15,303 nt of DNA from SXOA01 sp964444865 (lineage in GTDB: Bacteria; Planctomycetota; Planctomycetia; Pirellulales; Pirellulaceae), in the NCBI GenBank assembly GCA_964444865.1, contig CAYUJE010000156.1, forward strand, positions 1-15,303. The letters run 5' to 3'. How positions within the stretch are numbered: position 1 is the first letter of the stretch; every line of letters starts with the position of its first letter. The translations under genes and the position numbers were made by a program. The notes under the pieces were generated by a model, which worked only from the letters and a program-made list of their open reading frames with translations, was not told the origin of the DNA and did no database searches. Of this stretch, positions 1 through 7,060 are shown one piece after another.

Positions 1-411
1 CAGCAGGAGATAGAACTGGAAAATCAACACGAGCTTCTGGTTGCGAATGGTATCGCGCTGACCGGCAGGGAGATTGTCGATGCGTCGATCTTCAAAGTGA
101 ATTTCGCCTTTGTCGGGGGCGTCGAGAGTGCCGAGCAAATGCAGCAGCGTGCTCTTGCCACTGCCGCTCTGGCCGATGATGGCGGTGAATTCTCCGGGGC
201 GGATCGAGAAGTCCACGCCGCGAAGGACCGGCACCTCCAGCTTTCCCTTGCGGTAAGTTTTGAAGACGTTGCGGGCTGCCAGAATCGGCTTGGCGTCCCT
301 CTTCAGATCGCGTTTAGCCGCTTGAAAGCTGGCATGCGGCCCCGCGGTTTTTCCGGGAGTTGCGTCGCCACGGGTTTGCCTTGTGGCGCTGAGTTGATTG
401 ATGACGCTCAT
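1..411 (-). CDS. ABC transporter ATP-binding protein, LolD/MacB type (partial, C-terminus beyond left edge)
   Basis: ATPase subunit that would energise the neighbouring FtsX-fold permease, probably for lipoprotein release or envelope export. The first 137 codons are present. An unusual N-terminal extension of about 40 residues, rich in polar and basic residues, precedes the ABC domain. The Walker A motif GQSGSGKST lies around residues 80-88 and the Q-loop (IFQFY) is next to the truncated end, as in the LolD/MacB/FtsE group. The signature motif, Walker B and H-loop would be outside the window. The start at 411 is supported by a perfect AAGGAGG Shine-Dalgarno on the minus strand (418-424), six bases from the ATG. 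The gene follows the permease gene by 54 bp in the same direction, so the two are very likely co-transcribed. Family is certain; whether it is LolD proper or another MacB-like exporter cannot be decided from this fragment. Confidence 0.9.
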   Translation of the reverse strand, partial: MSVINQLSATRQTRGDATPGKTAGPHASFQAAKRDLKRDAKPILAARNVFKTYRKGKLEVPVLRGVDFSIRPGEFTAIIGQSGSGKSTLLHLLGTLDAPDKGEIHFEDRRIDNLPAGQRDTIRNQKLVLIFQFYLLL

Positions 412-417
412 GGACTG

Positions 418-424
418 CCTCCTT
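418..424 (-). promoter_or_regulatory. Strong Shine-Dalgarno of the ABC ATPase gene
   Basis: On the minus strand this reads AAGGAGG, a full match to the anti-SD core, with six bases before the ATG at 411. It is the best ribosome-binding site in the window and fixes the start of the ATPase. Several other genes here have weak or no visible SD. Confidence 0.75.
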
Positions 425-427
425 GCG

Positions 428-462
428 GAAATCCGAAATACTAAACCCGAAATTCAAAACAA
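428..462. repeat. Degenerate heptamer tandem repeat, about four to five units
   Basis: Read on the plus strand the bases fall into seven-base units GAAATCC (428-434), GAAATAC (435-441), TAAACCC (442-448), GAAATTC (449-455) and a weaker AAAACAA (456-462). The array fills most of the gap between the permease stop at 466 and the SD of the ATPase gene. From memory, heptamer arrays of this GAAATYC type are frequent between genes in planctomycete genomes, where spurious ORFs across them translate to SEIRNPK-like repeats. The unit assignment is direct; wider distribution is recollection. Confidence 0.6.
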
Positions 463-465
463 AGC

Positions 466-2004
466 TTACTCGTAGCGCAATGCCTGCACCGGATGCAGCC
501 TGGCCGCACGGAGTGCGGGCAGGACGCTGGCGAGGACCGCGATCAGGACCGCGCCGAAAACGACGCCGACGATGGTCATCGGCTCGATGATCGTGGGGAT
601 GCGGCTGAAGTAGTAAACCGTGGGATCGAAGACTTCGTGGCCGGTCATCCACTCAATGACCTTGGCGATGTCGTTGATGTAAAAGACGAAGAGCAAGCCG
701 CCAATCATGCCTGCCCCGCTGCCGACGAGGCCGAGCGAAAAGCCGTAGCTGAGGAAGATGCTCATCACGCCGCGACTGGGAGCGCCGAGGGCCTTGAGGA
801 TGCCGATGTCCTTGGTCTTTTCGACAACGATCATAAAGAACGTGGCCAGAATGCCGAATCCGGCGACAGCGATAATCAGGAACAACAGGATGTTGAGGAG
901 CGTCGTTTCCATCTGTACGGCCGAAAGGAGCGGGCCCTGCATGTCCCGCCAGGTCTGAATGCGATAGGGGAATTCTTCGGCGGGAAAGCGGGCCCTGAGC
1001 TTGTCACGAACGGCATTCAGGTCCGCGCCGGGGCGCAGCTTGAGCTGAATCGTGGTTACGGCGTCGGTCATGCCGCGAGCTTCCTGCAGGGCCTTCAGCG
1101 GCACAAAGACAAAACCACTGTCGTACTCGCTCATTTTACTTTCGTAAAAATCGACGACGGTGAACTGCTGATTGAGGGCCTGCGGTTTTTGGCCGGCGGA
1201 AGCGAAAGTGATGGTTACGTCGTCGCCGGGGCGACAGAGATAGTAGTCCTTCACCTTCCCGTCCGGATCACGCTGCTTGATGCAGCCAAGAGCGATGCCG
1301 AGGATCGCGCCGGTGTACTGCTCCTTGGTCTTGTCGAATTCGACGACCTTCTCATCTTCCCCTTTGGAGCCAGCAAAGGGACTCTTGGGAAAAGGAGTCT
1401 CGGGAATACCGGGCTCGCTGGGCTTGACCGATTGCCTGGCTTCGAGTTCCTGGCTGGCGCGGTGCATTTCCTCTTGCTCTTTCAGGTACTCTTTCTCAAT
1501 CGTCGCCCAGGCTCGACGGTGCTGCCAGCCGGATGGAGGTAGCGGATGGTCTTTATCGCCGTAGCCATCCTCGCGCAGTTGAAAAGTTAGCTTTTGACGG
1601 TTTTCGGCGTGCAGCAGGTATTCGCGGAACTGGCTGACGTCTCCGTAGGTGGCTTCGTCCACGCCAATCAGCATCACCTGCCGCGGCAGCAACTGACCGC
1701 GAGCCTTGATATGCACAATCGCCGGCACATGGACGGCCGTCGTCATGCTGAGCATGTCGCCGCCGACGATCTTGCGGATTTCCTCTTGGTGCCAGTCCGG
1801 CTGCGTGAATCCGTCGAGGCTGTGAGACTCGAACACGATGTCCGAAAGAATCCCTTTAAGCCGCACGTGCATTTCATGGGCGAAGCCCGCCATGACGCTG
1901 TTGACGACGATGAGCGTGCCGACTCCCAGCGTCACGCTGACGATCGAGGCCAGGGCGATGTATCTGGTGCGGAGATAACGCCACGACAATAAGAGCTTGT
2001 ACAT
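466..2004 (-). CDS. ABC transporter permease, LolC/LolE-MacB (FtsX fold)
   Basis: Inner-membrane permease that pairs with the ATPase downstream, probably in lipoprotein release or another envelope export task. It has 512 residues with the four-helix layout of the family: TM1 at about 16-40, a large periplasmic domain (41-365), then TM2 (369-394), TM3 (412-442) and TM4 (475-498). The segment VEKTKDIGILKALGA (394-408) is the typical cytoplasmic coupling helix, and the C-terminus HPVQALRYE is the usual family ending. LolC/LolE proteins are usually near 400 residues; the excess is a hydrophilic, charged insertion at roughly 138-228, rich in Glu, Lys, Pro and Gln. The ATG at 2004 has AAAGGA (2010-2015) five bases upstream. 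It follows lysS by 75 bp on the same strand. Orthology to LolC versus MacB-like permeases is not resolved. Confidence 0.88.
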   Translation of the reverse strand: MYKLLLSWRYLRTRYIALASIVSVTLGVGTLIVVNSVMAGFAHEMHVRLKGILSDIVFESHSLDGFTQPDWHQEEIRKIVGGDMLSMTTAVHVPAIVHIKARGQLLPRQVMLIGVDEATYGDVSQFREYLLHAENRQKLTFQLREDGYGDKDHPLPPSGWQHRRAWATIEKEYLKEQEEMHRASQELEARQSVKPSEPGIPETPFPKSPFAGSKGEDEKVVEFDKTKEQYTGAILGIALGCIKQRDPDGKVKDYYLCRPGDDVTITFASAGQKPQALNQQFTVVDFYESKMSEYDSGFVFVPLKALQEARGMTDAVTTIQLKLRPGADLNAVRDKLRARFPAEEFPYRIQTWRDMQGPLLSAVQMETTLLNILLFLIIAVAGFGILATFFMIVVEKTKDIGILKALGAPSRGVMSIFLSYGFSLGLVGSGAGMIGGLLFVFYINDIAKVIEWMTGHEVFDPTVYYFSRIPTIIEPMTIVGVVFGAVLIAVLASVLPALRAARLHPVQALRYE

Positions 2005-2050
2005 GCTAGTCCTTTAGCGGCACGAACTTCCAGGTTCACTATGCAAGTTT

Positions 2051-2078
2051 AGTACTCAGTACTGAGTATTAAGTACGT
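2051..2078. repeat. Heptamer tandem repeat AGTACTN x4 containing a 16-bp perfect palindrome
   Basis: Four consecutive seven-base units: AGTACTC (2051-2057), AGTACTG (2058-2064), AGTATTA (2065-2071) and AGTACGT (2072-2078). The inner part, TACTCAGTACTGAGTA at 2053-2068, is a perfect 16-bp palindrome. It sits between the lysS stop (2080) and the permease start (2004), about 46 bp before that start in transcript orientation. Repeats with this unit are, from memory, common between genes in planctomycetes. It could act as a protein-binding palindrome or be a neutral repeat. Confidence 0.65.
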
Positions 2079-2079
2079 T

Positions 2080-3672
2080 TTACTTGGGTCTTAACAGCGG
2101 GAATAAAATAATGTCCCGAATCGAAGGCGAATTCGTCAGTAGCATCACCAATCGGTCAATTCCGATTCCCAGGCCACCCGCAGGCGGCATCCCGTGACGG
2201 AGTGCGGTGATGAAGTCGTCGTCCATCTTGGCCATCGAGTCGTCGGCTGCCTGACCTTCGAGCTGCGTGCGAAAGAGCTGCTCTTGCAGGTCGGGGTCGT
2301 TGAGTTCGGTATAAGCGTTGGCGACTTCCATGCCATGAACGAAGAGCTCGAACCTTTCGGCCACGCTGGGGTCGCTCTGCTTCCGTTTAGTCAGTGGGCA
2401 GATGCTGGCGGGGTAGTCGATGACAAAAATCGGGCCGACGAGAGCGTCTTCCACCTTTTCTTCAAACACTTCGCTCTTAATGACATCGGGATGCTTTCCA
2501 GCGGTCTCAAAGCCGATTTTTTCCGCCAGAGCCTTTACGGCAGCGGAGTCTTTGGGATCGATGCCGGTGTTTTCCTGAAATAGTTGGTCGTACGTTTTGC
2601 GTACAAACGGGGGCGTAAAATTGATCGTTTTCTCACCCCAGGGTCGCTCATATCCTCCACCGATGGCGTCGATGGCATCGAGGATGATTCGTTCCGTCAG
2701 GTCCATCATCGTTTCGTAATTGCCGAACGCCTGATAGACCTCCAGCATTGTGAACTCAGGATTGTGCCTCGGACTGATTCCTTCATTGCGATAAACGCGG
2801 CCGAGCTCATAGACCCGCTCCATCCCGCCGACCAGCAGTCGCTTGAGATGCAGTTCCAGCGCGATGCGGAGATAGAGCTTTAAATCGAGCGTGTTGTGAT
2901 GCGTGATGAAGGGGCGTGCGGCGGCTCCGCCGGCGATGGAGTGGAGCGTGGGGCCTTCAATCTCGCAAAAGCCTTGTTTATTCAGCGTGCCGCGGACAGA
3001 CTGCACCACCTTGGTCCGGCTGATGAATTTTTCGCGGACTCCCTCGGTATAGGTCAGGTCGAGATATCGCATCCGCTGCCGGAGTTCGGGGTCGGCAAGG
3101 CCAGCGTGTTTGTCGGGAGGCGGGTTGATGCTCTTGGTGAGAAAATGAAGCTTTTCCGCAAAGATGGTCAGCTCACCCATCTTGGTATATTTCAACTCGC
3201 CATCGACACCAATGATATCGCCGAGGTCAAAGTTTTCCGACAATGCCCAGCTGTCTTCGCCGACCTGAGCCTTGCCAATGAATAGCTGAATTCGACCCGT
3301 CCAGTCCTGAATGTCCACAAATCGCAGCTTGCCGGTGTCGCGGTTCAGGACGATTCGCCCCGCGGCTCGGACCTTCGGCCCGGTCATTTCACCCTTACCC
3401 TGATCAGCCACCCATTGGCGGAAGTCCACTTCTGGATTGACTTCGCGGTCGGGGGGCTCAATCAGGTCGCCCGCTTCCTTCTTGTAGCGAATCTCTCCCT
3501 TACGGGCCCGGATCTCCCCCAGCAGGGCCCGGCCATCAAACCGGCTCCCCCACGGATCGTGTCCCAAGGCGGCGATTTTTCGAAGTTTCTCTCGCCGCGC
3601 CGCTTCGTGCAGGCCGGCATCGGCGGCGGCAGCGTTTTCTTCAGGTGTCGGGGAAGGTAGGGGCTTGGTCAT
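2080..3672 (-). CDS. lysS: Lysyl-tRNA synthetase, class II
   Basis: Charges tRNA-Lys with lysine in the cytoplasm. The 530-residue protein has an N-terminal helical segment, an OB-fold anticodon-binding domain (about 100-180) and a class II catalytic core. Motif 2 is seen as RVYRNEGISPRHNPEFTMLE (292-311), and motif 3 as GLGIGIDRLVMLL (500-512) with IRDIILFP after it. GGAAARPFITHHN (248-260) is characteristic of bacterial LysS. The length is slightly above the usual 490-510, mainly from a charged stretch of about 45-95 before the OB fold, which is longer than in E. coli LysS. The ATG at 3672 fits the conserved N-terminal helix, but no SD is visible (the preceding bases read GACCTCCCGC on the minus strand), so it may be weakly or leaderlessly initiated. 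It is divergent from rplM. Confidence 0.98.
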   Translation of the reverse strand: MTKPLPSPTPEENAAAADAGLHEAARREKLRKIAALGHDPWGSRFDGRALLGEIRARKGEIRYKKEAGDLIEPPDREVNPEVDFRQWVADQGKGEMTGPKVRAAGRIVLNRDTGKLRFVDIQDWTGRIQLFIGKAQVGEDSWALSENFDLGDIIGVDGELKYTKMGELTIFAEKLHFLTKSINPPPDKHAGLADPELRQRMRYLDLTYTEGVREKFISRTKVVQSVRGTLNKQGFCEIEGPTLHSIAGGAAARPFITHHNTLDLKLYLRIALELHLKRLLVGGMERVYELGRVYRNEGISPRHNPEFTMLEVYQAFGNYETMMDLTERIILDAIDAIGGGYERPWGEKTINFTPPFVRKTYDQLFQENTGIDPKDSAAVKALAEKIGFETAGKHPDVIKSEVFEEKVEDALVGPIFVIDYPASICPLTKRKQSDPSVAERFELFVHGMEVANAYTELNDPDLQEQLFRTQLEGQAADDSMAKMDDDFITALRHGMPPAGGLGIGIDRLVMLLTNSPSIRDIILFPLLRPK

Positions 3673-3879
3673 GCGGGAGGTCGGGTGCGAGGAAGACAGT
3701 TATCCAATCGAAGGCTATTGCTTTCCACGAAAGGAGGGCTTTCCATCGCCGGCAGTTCGCGCGATCGTCTGGCAGTTAAGTTGAAGAATCGCAACATTTT
3801 AGTGATGGATGGGACGGGGTCAACGTCAGAAACCGCTCGCAGGCAACTTGTTTTGTGGTAACTCCTCCGTTTCAAGCCC

Positions 3880-3908
3880 TTGGCAACTTGGCTAGGGCAT
3901 GTTAGATT
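3880..3908 (+). promoter_or_regulatory. Putative sigma70-type promoter of rplM-rpsI
   Basis: The -35 box TTGGCA (3880-3885, five of six matches to TTGACA) and the -10 box TAGATT (3903-3908, four of six) are separated by an ideal 17 bp. Transcription would start near 3915, leaving a leader of about 64 bases before the GTG at 3979. The second copy of the GGCAACTTG repeat overlaps the -35 box. Found by eye; planctomycete promoters are poorly characterised, so confidence is moderate. Confidence 0.45.
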
Positions 3909-3966
3909 ATGCGTTTTTCCGTAAGGTCCCGCCCGGCAGCCAGTTAGGAAGCCGCGGCGTCACTCT

Positions 3967-3970
3967 GGAG
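3967..3970 (+). promoter_or_regulatory. SD fixing the GTG start of rplM
   Basis: GGAG lies eight bases before GTG at 3979. It supports the non-ATG start, which gives the expected uL13 N-terminus; the first in-frame ATG is far inside the conserved domain. Confidence 0.6.
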
Positions 3971-3978
3971 TAGTTACA

Positions 3979-4419
3979 GTGGCTGGCACGAAGACATATC
4001 AAGCCAAACCGGGCGAAGTCGTTGAAAAGTGGTGGGTGGTGGATGCAACCGACAAGGTGGTCGGCCGTCTCGCCAGCGAAATCGCCATGATTCTGATGGG
4101 AAAACATCGCCCCACTTACACGGCACACGTTCTTTGCGGGGACTCGGTCATCGTCCTTAATTGCGGCAAGATCAAGTTCAGCGGCAAAAAGCAGGCCCAG
4201 AAGGAATACGACTGGTTCACCGGTTACACCGGCCGCCGGACGGAAACCGTGGAAACCCGCCTGGCTCGTCATCCCGATCGCATCCTCCGGGATGCCGTCC
4301 GCCGCATGCTCCCCAAGAACAAACTCGCCTTCAAGATGCTGGCCAAGCTGAAGCTTTATGCTGGCACCGAACATCCGCACCAAGCTCAGATGCCACAGGT
4401 CAAAGAGTTGGCTGTCTAG
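3979..4419 (+). CDS. rplM: 50S ribosomal protein L13 (uL13)
   Basis: Structural protein of the large ribosomal subunit, early in 50S assembly. The 146 residues match the family length (about 142). Family features include WWVVDATDKVVGRLASEIA (18-36), GKHRPTY (41-47), GDSVIVLNCGKI with GKK after it, and the C-terminal block AVRRMLPKNKLAFKMLAKLKLYAG. The start codon is GTG. It is followed after 60 bp by rpsI, the near-universal bacterial rplM-rpsI pair, and is read divergently from lysS with a probable promoter at 3880-3908. No defect is seen. Confidence 0.98.
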   Translation: MAGTKTYQAKPGEVVEKWWVVDATDKVVGRLASEIAMILMGKHRPTYTAHVLCGDSVIVLNCGKIKFSGKKQAQKEYDWFTGYTGRRTETVETRLARHPDRILRDAVRRMLPKNKLAFKMLAKLKLYAGTEHPHQAQMPQVKELAV

Positions 4420-4479
4420 GCTTTTAACCCTTACTCGTACATTAGTTCAATCTCCGTAAGTCGCATTTGCAGGAAATAA

Positions 4480-4893
4480 ATGGTCGCCACGAAGAAAGAC
4501 AAAATCAGCGGACAGTCCCTCGGCACCGGTCGTCGCAAAACAGCGGTCGCCCGCGTTCGCATCAAGGCCGGCACGGGGCAGATTGAGATCAACGACCGCA
4601 CCTTGGAAGGCTACTTCCCCGTGGTCGGTGATCAGGCCACCGTGCTGGACGCTTTGGAATCGACGAACCACCGCACCGATGTGGACGTTCATGTCCGCGT
4701 CCACGGTGGGGGACCAACCGGGCAAGCCGGAGCCATCAAGATGGGGATTGCCCGCGCTTTGTGCGACTTCGACGAGGCCACTTTCGCCCACCTTCGCGGC
4801 AATGGATTCCTGACTCGCGATTCCCGCATGAAGGAACGTAAGAAATACGGCCTGCGTGGTGCCCGCCGCGGTGTGCAGTTCAGCAAGCGTTAA
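4480..4893 (+). CDS. rpsI: 30S ribosomal protein S9 (uS9)
   Basis: Small-subunit ribosomal protein whose C-terminal tail reaches the P-site tRNA. The 137 residues carry the S9 hallmarks: GTGRRKTAVARVRI (15-28), GGGPTGQAGAIKMGIARAL in the middle, and the basic C-terminal tail ending in FSKR. The ATG at 4480 is preceded by AGGA (4470-4473) with six bases between. It forms an operon with rplM and is followed 44 bp later by an intrinsic terminator. Length and ends are normal for the family. Confidence 0.98.
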   Translation: MVATKKDKISGQSLGTGRRKTAVARVRIKAGTGQIEINDRTLEGYFPVVGDQATVLDALESTNHRTDVDVHVRVHGGGPTGQAGAIKMGIARALCDFDEATFAHLRGNGFLTRDSRMKERKKYGLRGARRGVQFSKR

Positions 4894-4937
4894 TGCTATT
4901 TGGGCCAAGCATTGGCTCAACGATAGTTCAAACCATC

Positions 4938-4970
4938 AAAAGCCTGCGGAAATATCCGCGGGCTTTTTTT
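4938..4970. terminator. Intrinsic terminator after rpsI, possibly bidirectional
   Basis: A 12-bp stem with one G-T wobble (AAAAGCCTGCGG at 4938-4949 against CCGCGGGCTTTT at 4956-4967) closes a six-base loop (AAATAT). It runs into seven T residues at 4964-4970. It ends the plus-strand rplM-rpsI transcript. The complementary strand also ends the stem with four T residues, and convergent nadE stops at 4981, so the same hairpin could terminate nadE. Confidence 0.9.
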
Positions 4971-4980
4971 GTAGTATCCG

Positions 4981-6969
4981 CTACATTCCCGCGAACTTCC
5001 TCATCTCCGCCAACTCCCGCTCGTAACCGCCGGAAAGGATAGGAAAGCGACACCAGGTTTTGGGGTCGAGATTCTCGTCGTCCAGATGGAACGATGGGGC
5101 GTAACGCTCTCGCTTCCACTGGTTGCGGCACCAAAGGCGAAAGAATCGCTCGATCCAAACGACGAGTTGCTGCCGCGTGTATTGCGGGAATTGCAGTTCG
5201 CTGAGCTGCAGGATTTCTTTGGGGGACATTTTGTCCCGGATGCTGGCCCGCTCTACCGCATCGAGCAGCTCGTAGGGCATCAGGTCGTCTTCATCGGTTT
5301 GCTTGGCGGAAGGAGGGCGAAGTTCCGCAGTGGGGGCTTGCTCGTTCACGGCGGCGAGCCCAGGAAGCGGGCCAATTCCCGCGGGGCCCGATTTCTCCAC
5401 CCACCGCAACCAGCGGCGAATGAAGGCTTTGTCGATGCCTGCGATGGGTGAGAGGCCGCCCGATGTATCGCCATCCATCGTCGCATAGCCGACGGCTGCT
5501 TCGGAGCGGTTGCTGGTGGCGAGGAGTAATGCCCCTTTGATATTCGCGAGGAGCCAGACGCTGGGGGAGCGAACGCGGGCCTGGATATTTTGCAGCGCGA
5601 TATCGTCCGTCTTCCAGTCGAGTTGCCGACCGATTCCGTGAGAGACCGTTTCAATATATCCCTGCACTAGCCCGTCCACGTCGAACTCCAGGAATTCCGC
5701 GCCGATGGACTCCGCCACCGCACGCGCGGCATCGCGGGTCACGCTGCCGCTGTTGCGAGTGGATTGATAGACGGTTGTCAGCAGTTTGCGTGTCAAAGCC
5801 TGGTTGTCGTTCGCCTCGGCCAGGCCGGGAATGTGGCTCAGCTTGCCGAGAAACGCTTCGCGTCCAATTTCAGCGATGCCCAGGTCAATCATTCGGGCCG
5901 AAAGAATTGAAACGGCTGCGGAGTCAGCTCCACCGGAAAGAGAAACGACGAAACCGCGGGAGCGGCTTTTGCGGAGATAGTCGAAGAGGGCCAGAGACTC
6001 GGCTCGGGAGAATTCCTCTTCCTTGACGAAGGTCGATGATTCCCAGAGGGCTGGCGGCGGTTCTTCCGGGGCGGGGCTTAAAGCGGGATAGTCAAAATCG
6101 GCAAAAACTGTGTTCTTCTGGGTGCCGGTGATGAGCGGCTGGTAGCTCCCCGTACGGGCCCGGCTCATGCGAATGGTGTCGATGTCGAGCACTGCCGATG
6201 TGATGAGATAGTCGGCATAAGAAAACCGCGGCCCGGTGACCAGTAACTTGCCGGCTGACGCAATCATCGCATCGCCGTCGTAAATCGCCCTCCCTGCTTC
6301 GTTCCCCAGCAGATTTGCATAGACATAGCCGACGTTGAATGCCCGCGAGCCTTCGGTGACAAACCGCTTGCGAACTTCATGCTTGCCGAAGGCAAAATGG
6401 CTGGCGCTAGGGTTGAGAATAATGTCCACACCCTGCCTGGCCAAATTGCTCCCGGGGCGGCCGGCGACCCAGGCGTCCTCGCAGATTTCAAACCCCATGC
6501 GAATGCCGCCGCAATCAAAAATCAAATCGCCGAGGGGGTACTTTGTATCGCCAATATGCAGTTCGCCTTGCACCCCTTCGGGCCAGCGCTTGAACCAGCG
6601 AGGCTCGTAATGGATCCCCTCGCCGGCTAAGTTCTGCTTGCCGACAAACCCCAAAATCTTGCCGTCCGCTACCAGGCACGCCGTGTTGAAGAGCCCGCCA
6701 CTATAGAGGACGGGCAATCCAAACGAGACAATCATCCCCTTGGTTTCCGGCAAAAGCTCGTGCAGCACTTCCAGAGCCGTCTGCTGCAGTCCTGGCGCAT
6801 GAAAGGCATCCTCGCAGCCGTACCCTGTGATGCAAAGCTCCGGCAGGCAAAGGATGCTCGCCCCAGCCGCTCGCGCCGCTCCAATTGCCCCCGAAATGTG
6901 ACGGCGATTGCCACCCCAGTCCAAGGGAGTTGTATTGATGACGGCGGCGCTCACGCGCAAAAGCTTCAT
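4981..6969 (-). CDS. nadE: Glutamine-dependent NAD(+) synthetase
   Basis: Makes NAD+ from deamido-NAD+, ATP and glutamine, the last step of NAD biosynthesis. The 662 residues hold two domains. The N-terminal nitrilase-fold glutaminase has the Glu-Lys-Cys triad visible as E44 (LPELCITGY), K111 (GKQNLAGEG) and C163 (GFEICEDAW). The C-terminal N-type ATP pyrophosphatase has the P-loop SLSGGADS (343-350) and the NRSEAAVGYATMDGDTSGG block (487-505). Overall similarity is to the long, eukaryote/Bacteroidetes-like NadE form rather than the short ammonia-dependent one. It lies 91 bp downstream of the M24-like gene on the same strand; the gap could hold its own promoter. It converges on rpsI with a shared terminator. 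The SD is weak (GAGTGAG at some distance). Confidence 0.96.
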   Translation of the reverse strand: MKLLRVSAAVINTTPLDWGGNRRHISGAIGAARAAGASILCLPELCITGYGCEDAFHAPGLQQTALEVLHELLPETKGMIVSFGLPVLYSGGLFNTACLVADGKILGFVGKQNLAGEGIHYEPRWFKRWPEGVQGELHIGDTKYPLGDLIFDCGGIRMGFEICEDAWVAGRPGSNLARQGVDIILNPSASHFAFGKHEVRKRFVTEGSRAFNVGYVYANLLGNEAGRAIYDGDAMIASAGKLLVTGPRFSYADYLITSAVLDIDTIRMSRARTGSYQPLITGTQKNTVFADFDYPALSPAPEEPPPALWESSTFVKEEEFSRAESLALFDYLRKSRSRGFVVSLSGGADSAAVSILSARMIDLGIAEIGREAFLGKLSHIPGLAEANDNQALTRKLLTTVYQSTRNSGSVTRDAARAVAESIGAEFLEFDVDGLVQGYIETVSHGIGRQLDWKTDDIALQNIQARVRSPSVWLLANIKGALLLATSNRSEAAVGYATMDGDTSGGLSPIAGIDKAFIRRWLRWVEKSGPAGIGPLPGLAAVNEQAPTAELRPPSAKQTDEDDLMPYELLDAVERASIRDKMSPKEILQLSELQFPQYTRQQLVVWIERFFRLWCRNQWKRERYAPSFHLDDENLDPKTWCRFPILSGGYERELAEMRKFAGM

Positions 6970-7060
6970 GAAAAATGTCTCACTCTAAACCTTGCCGTAA
7001 CATGAATCGAGCAGTCGACACCGAAAACTCAATTGTACCAGCGGGCGGCTGTGCTTGGAG

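Larger units (their letters stand above)
3673..3978. other. Divergent intergenic region lysS / rplM
   Basis: This 306-bp stretch holds no convincing gene. A 68-codon minus-strand frame (3669-3875) overlaps the lysS start by four bases, but its peptide is rich in Arg, Ser and Pro, resembles no family I know and has no good SD. The region must carry the lysS promoter (minus) and the rplM-rpsI promoter (plus). A sigma70-like plus-strand promoter is visible at 3880-3908. The nine-base direct repeat GGCAACTTG occurs at 3842-3850 and 3882-3890, exactly 40 bp apart. I see no convincing minus-strand promoter. Confidence 0.7.

Noticed and set aside
493..1542. 349-codon plus-strand open frame opposite the permease gene
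   Set aside because: It is the exact antisense of a clear LolC-like gene, has biased, Asp/Glu/Ala/Gly-rich composition without family motifs, and arises from GC-rich codon structure.
3669..3875. 68-codon minus-strand frame overlapping the lysS start by four bases (ATGA)
   Set aside because: The overlap looks like coupling, but the peptide has no recognisable features or SD and sits in the divergent promoter region. Kept as part of the intergenic description only.
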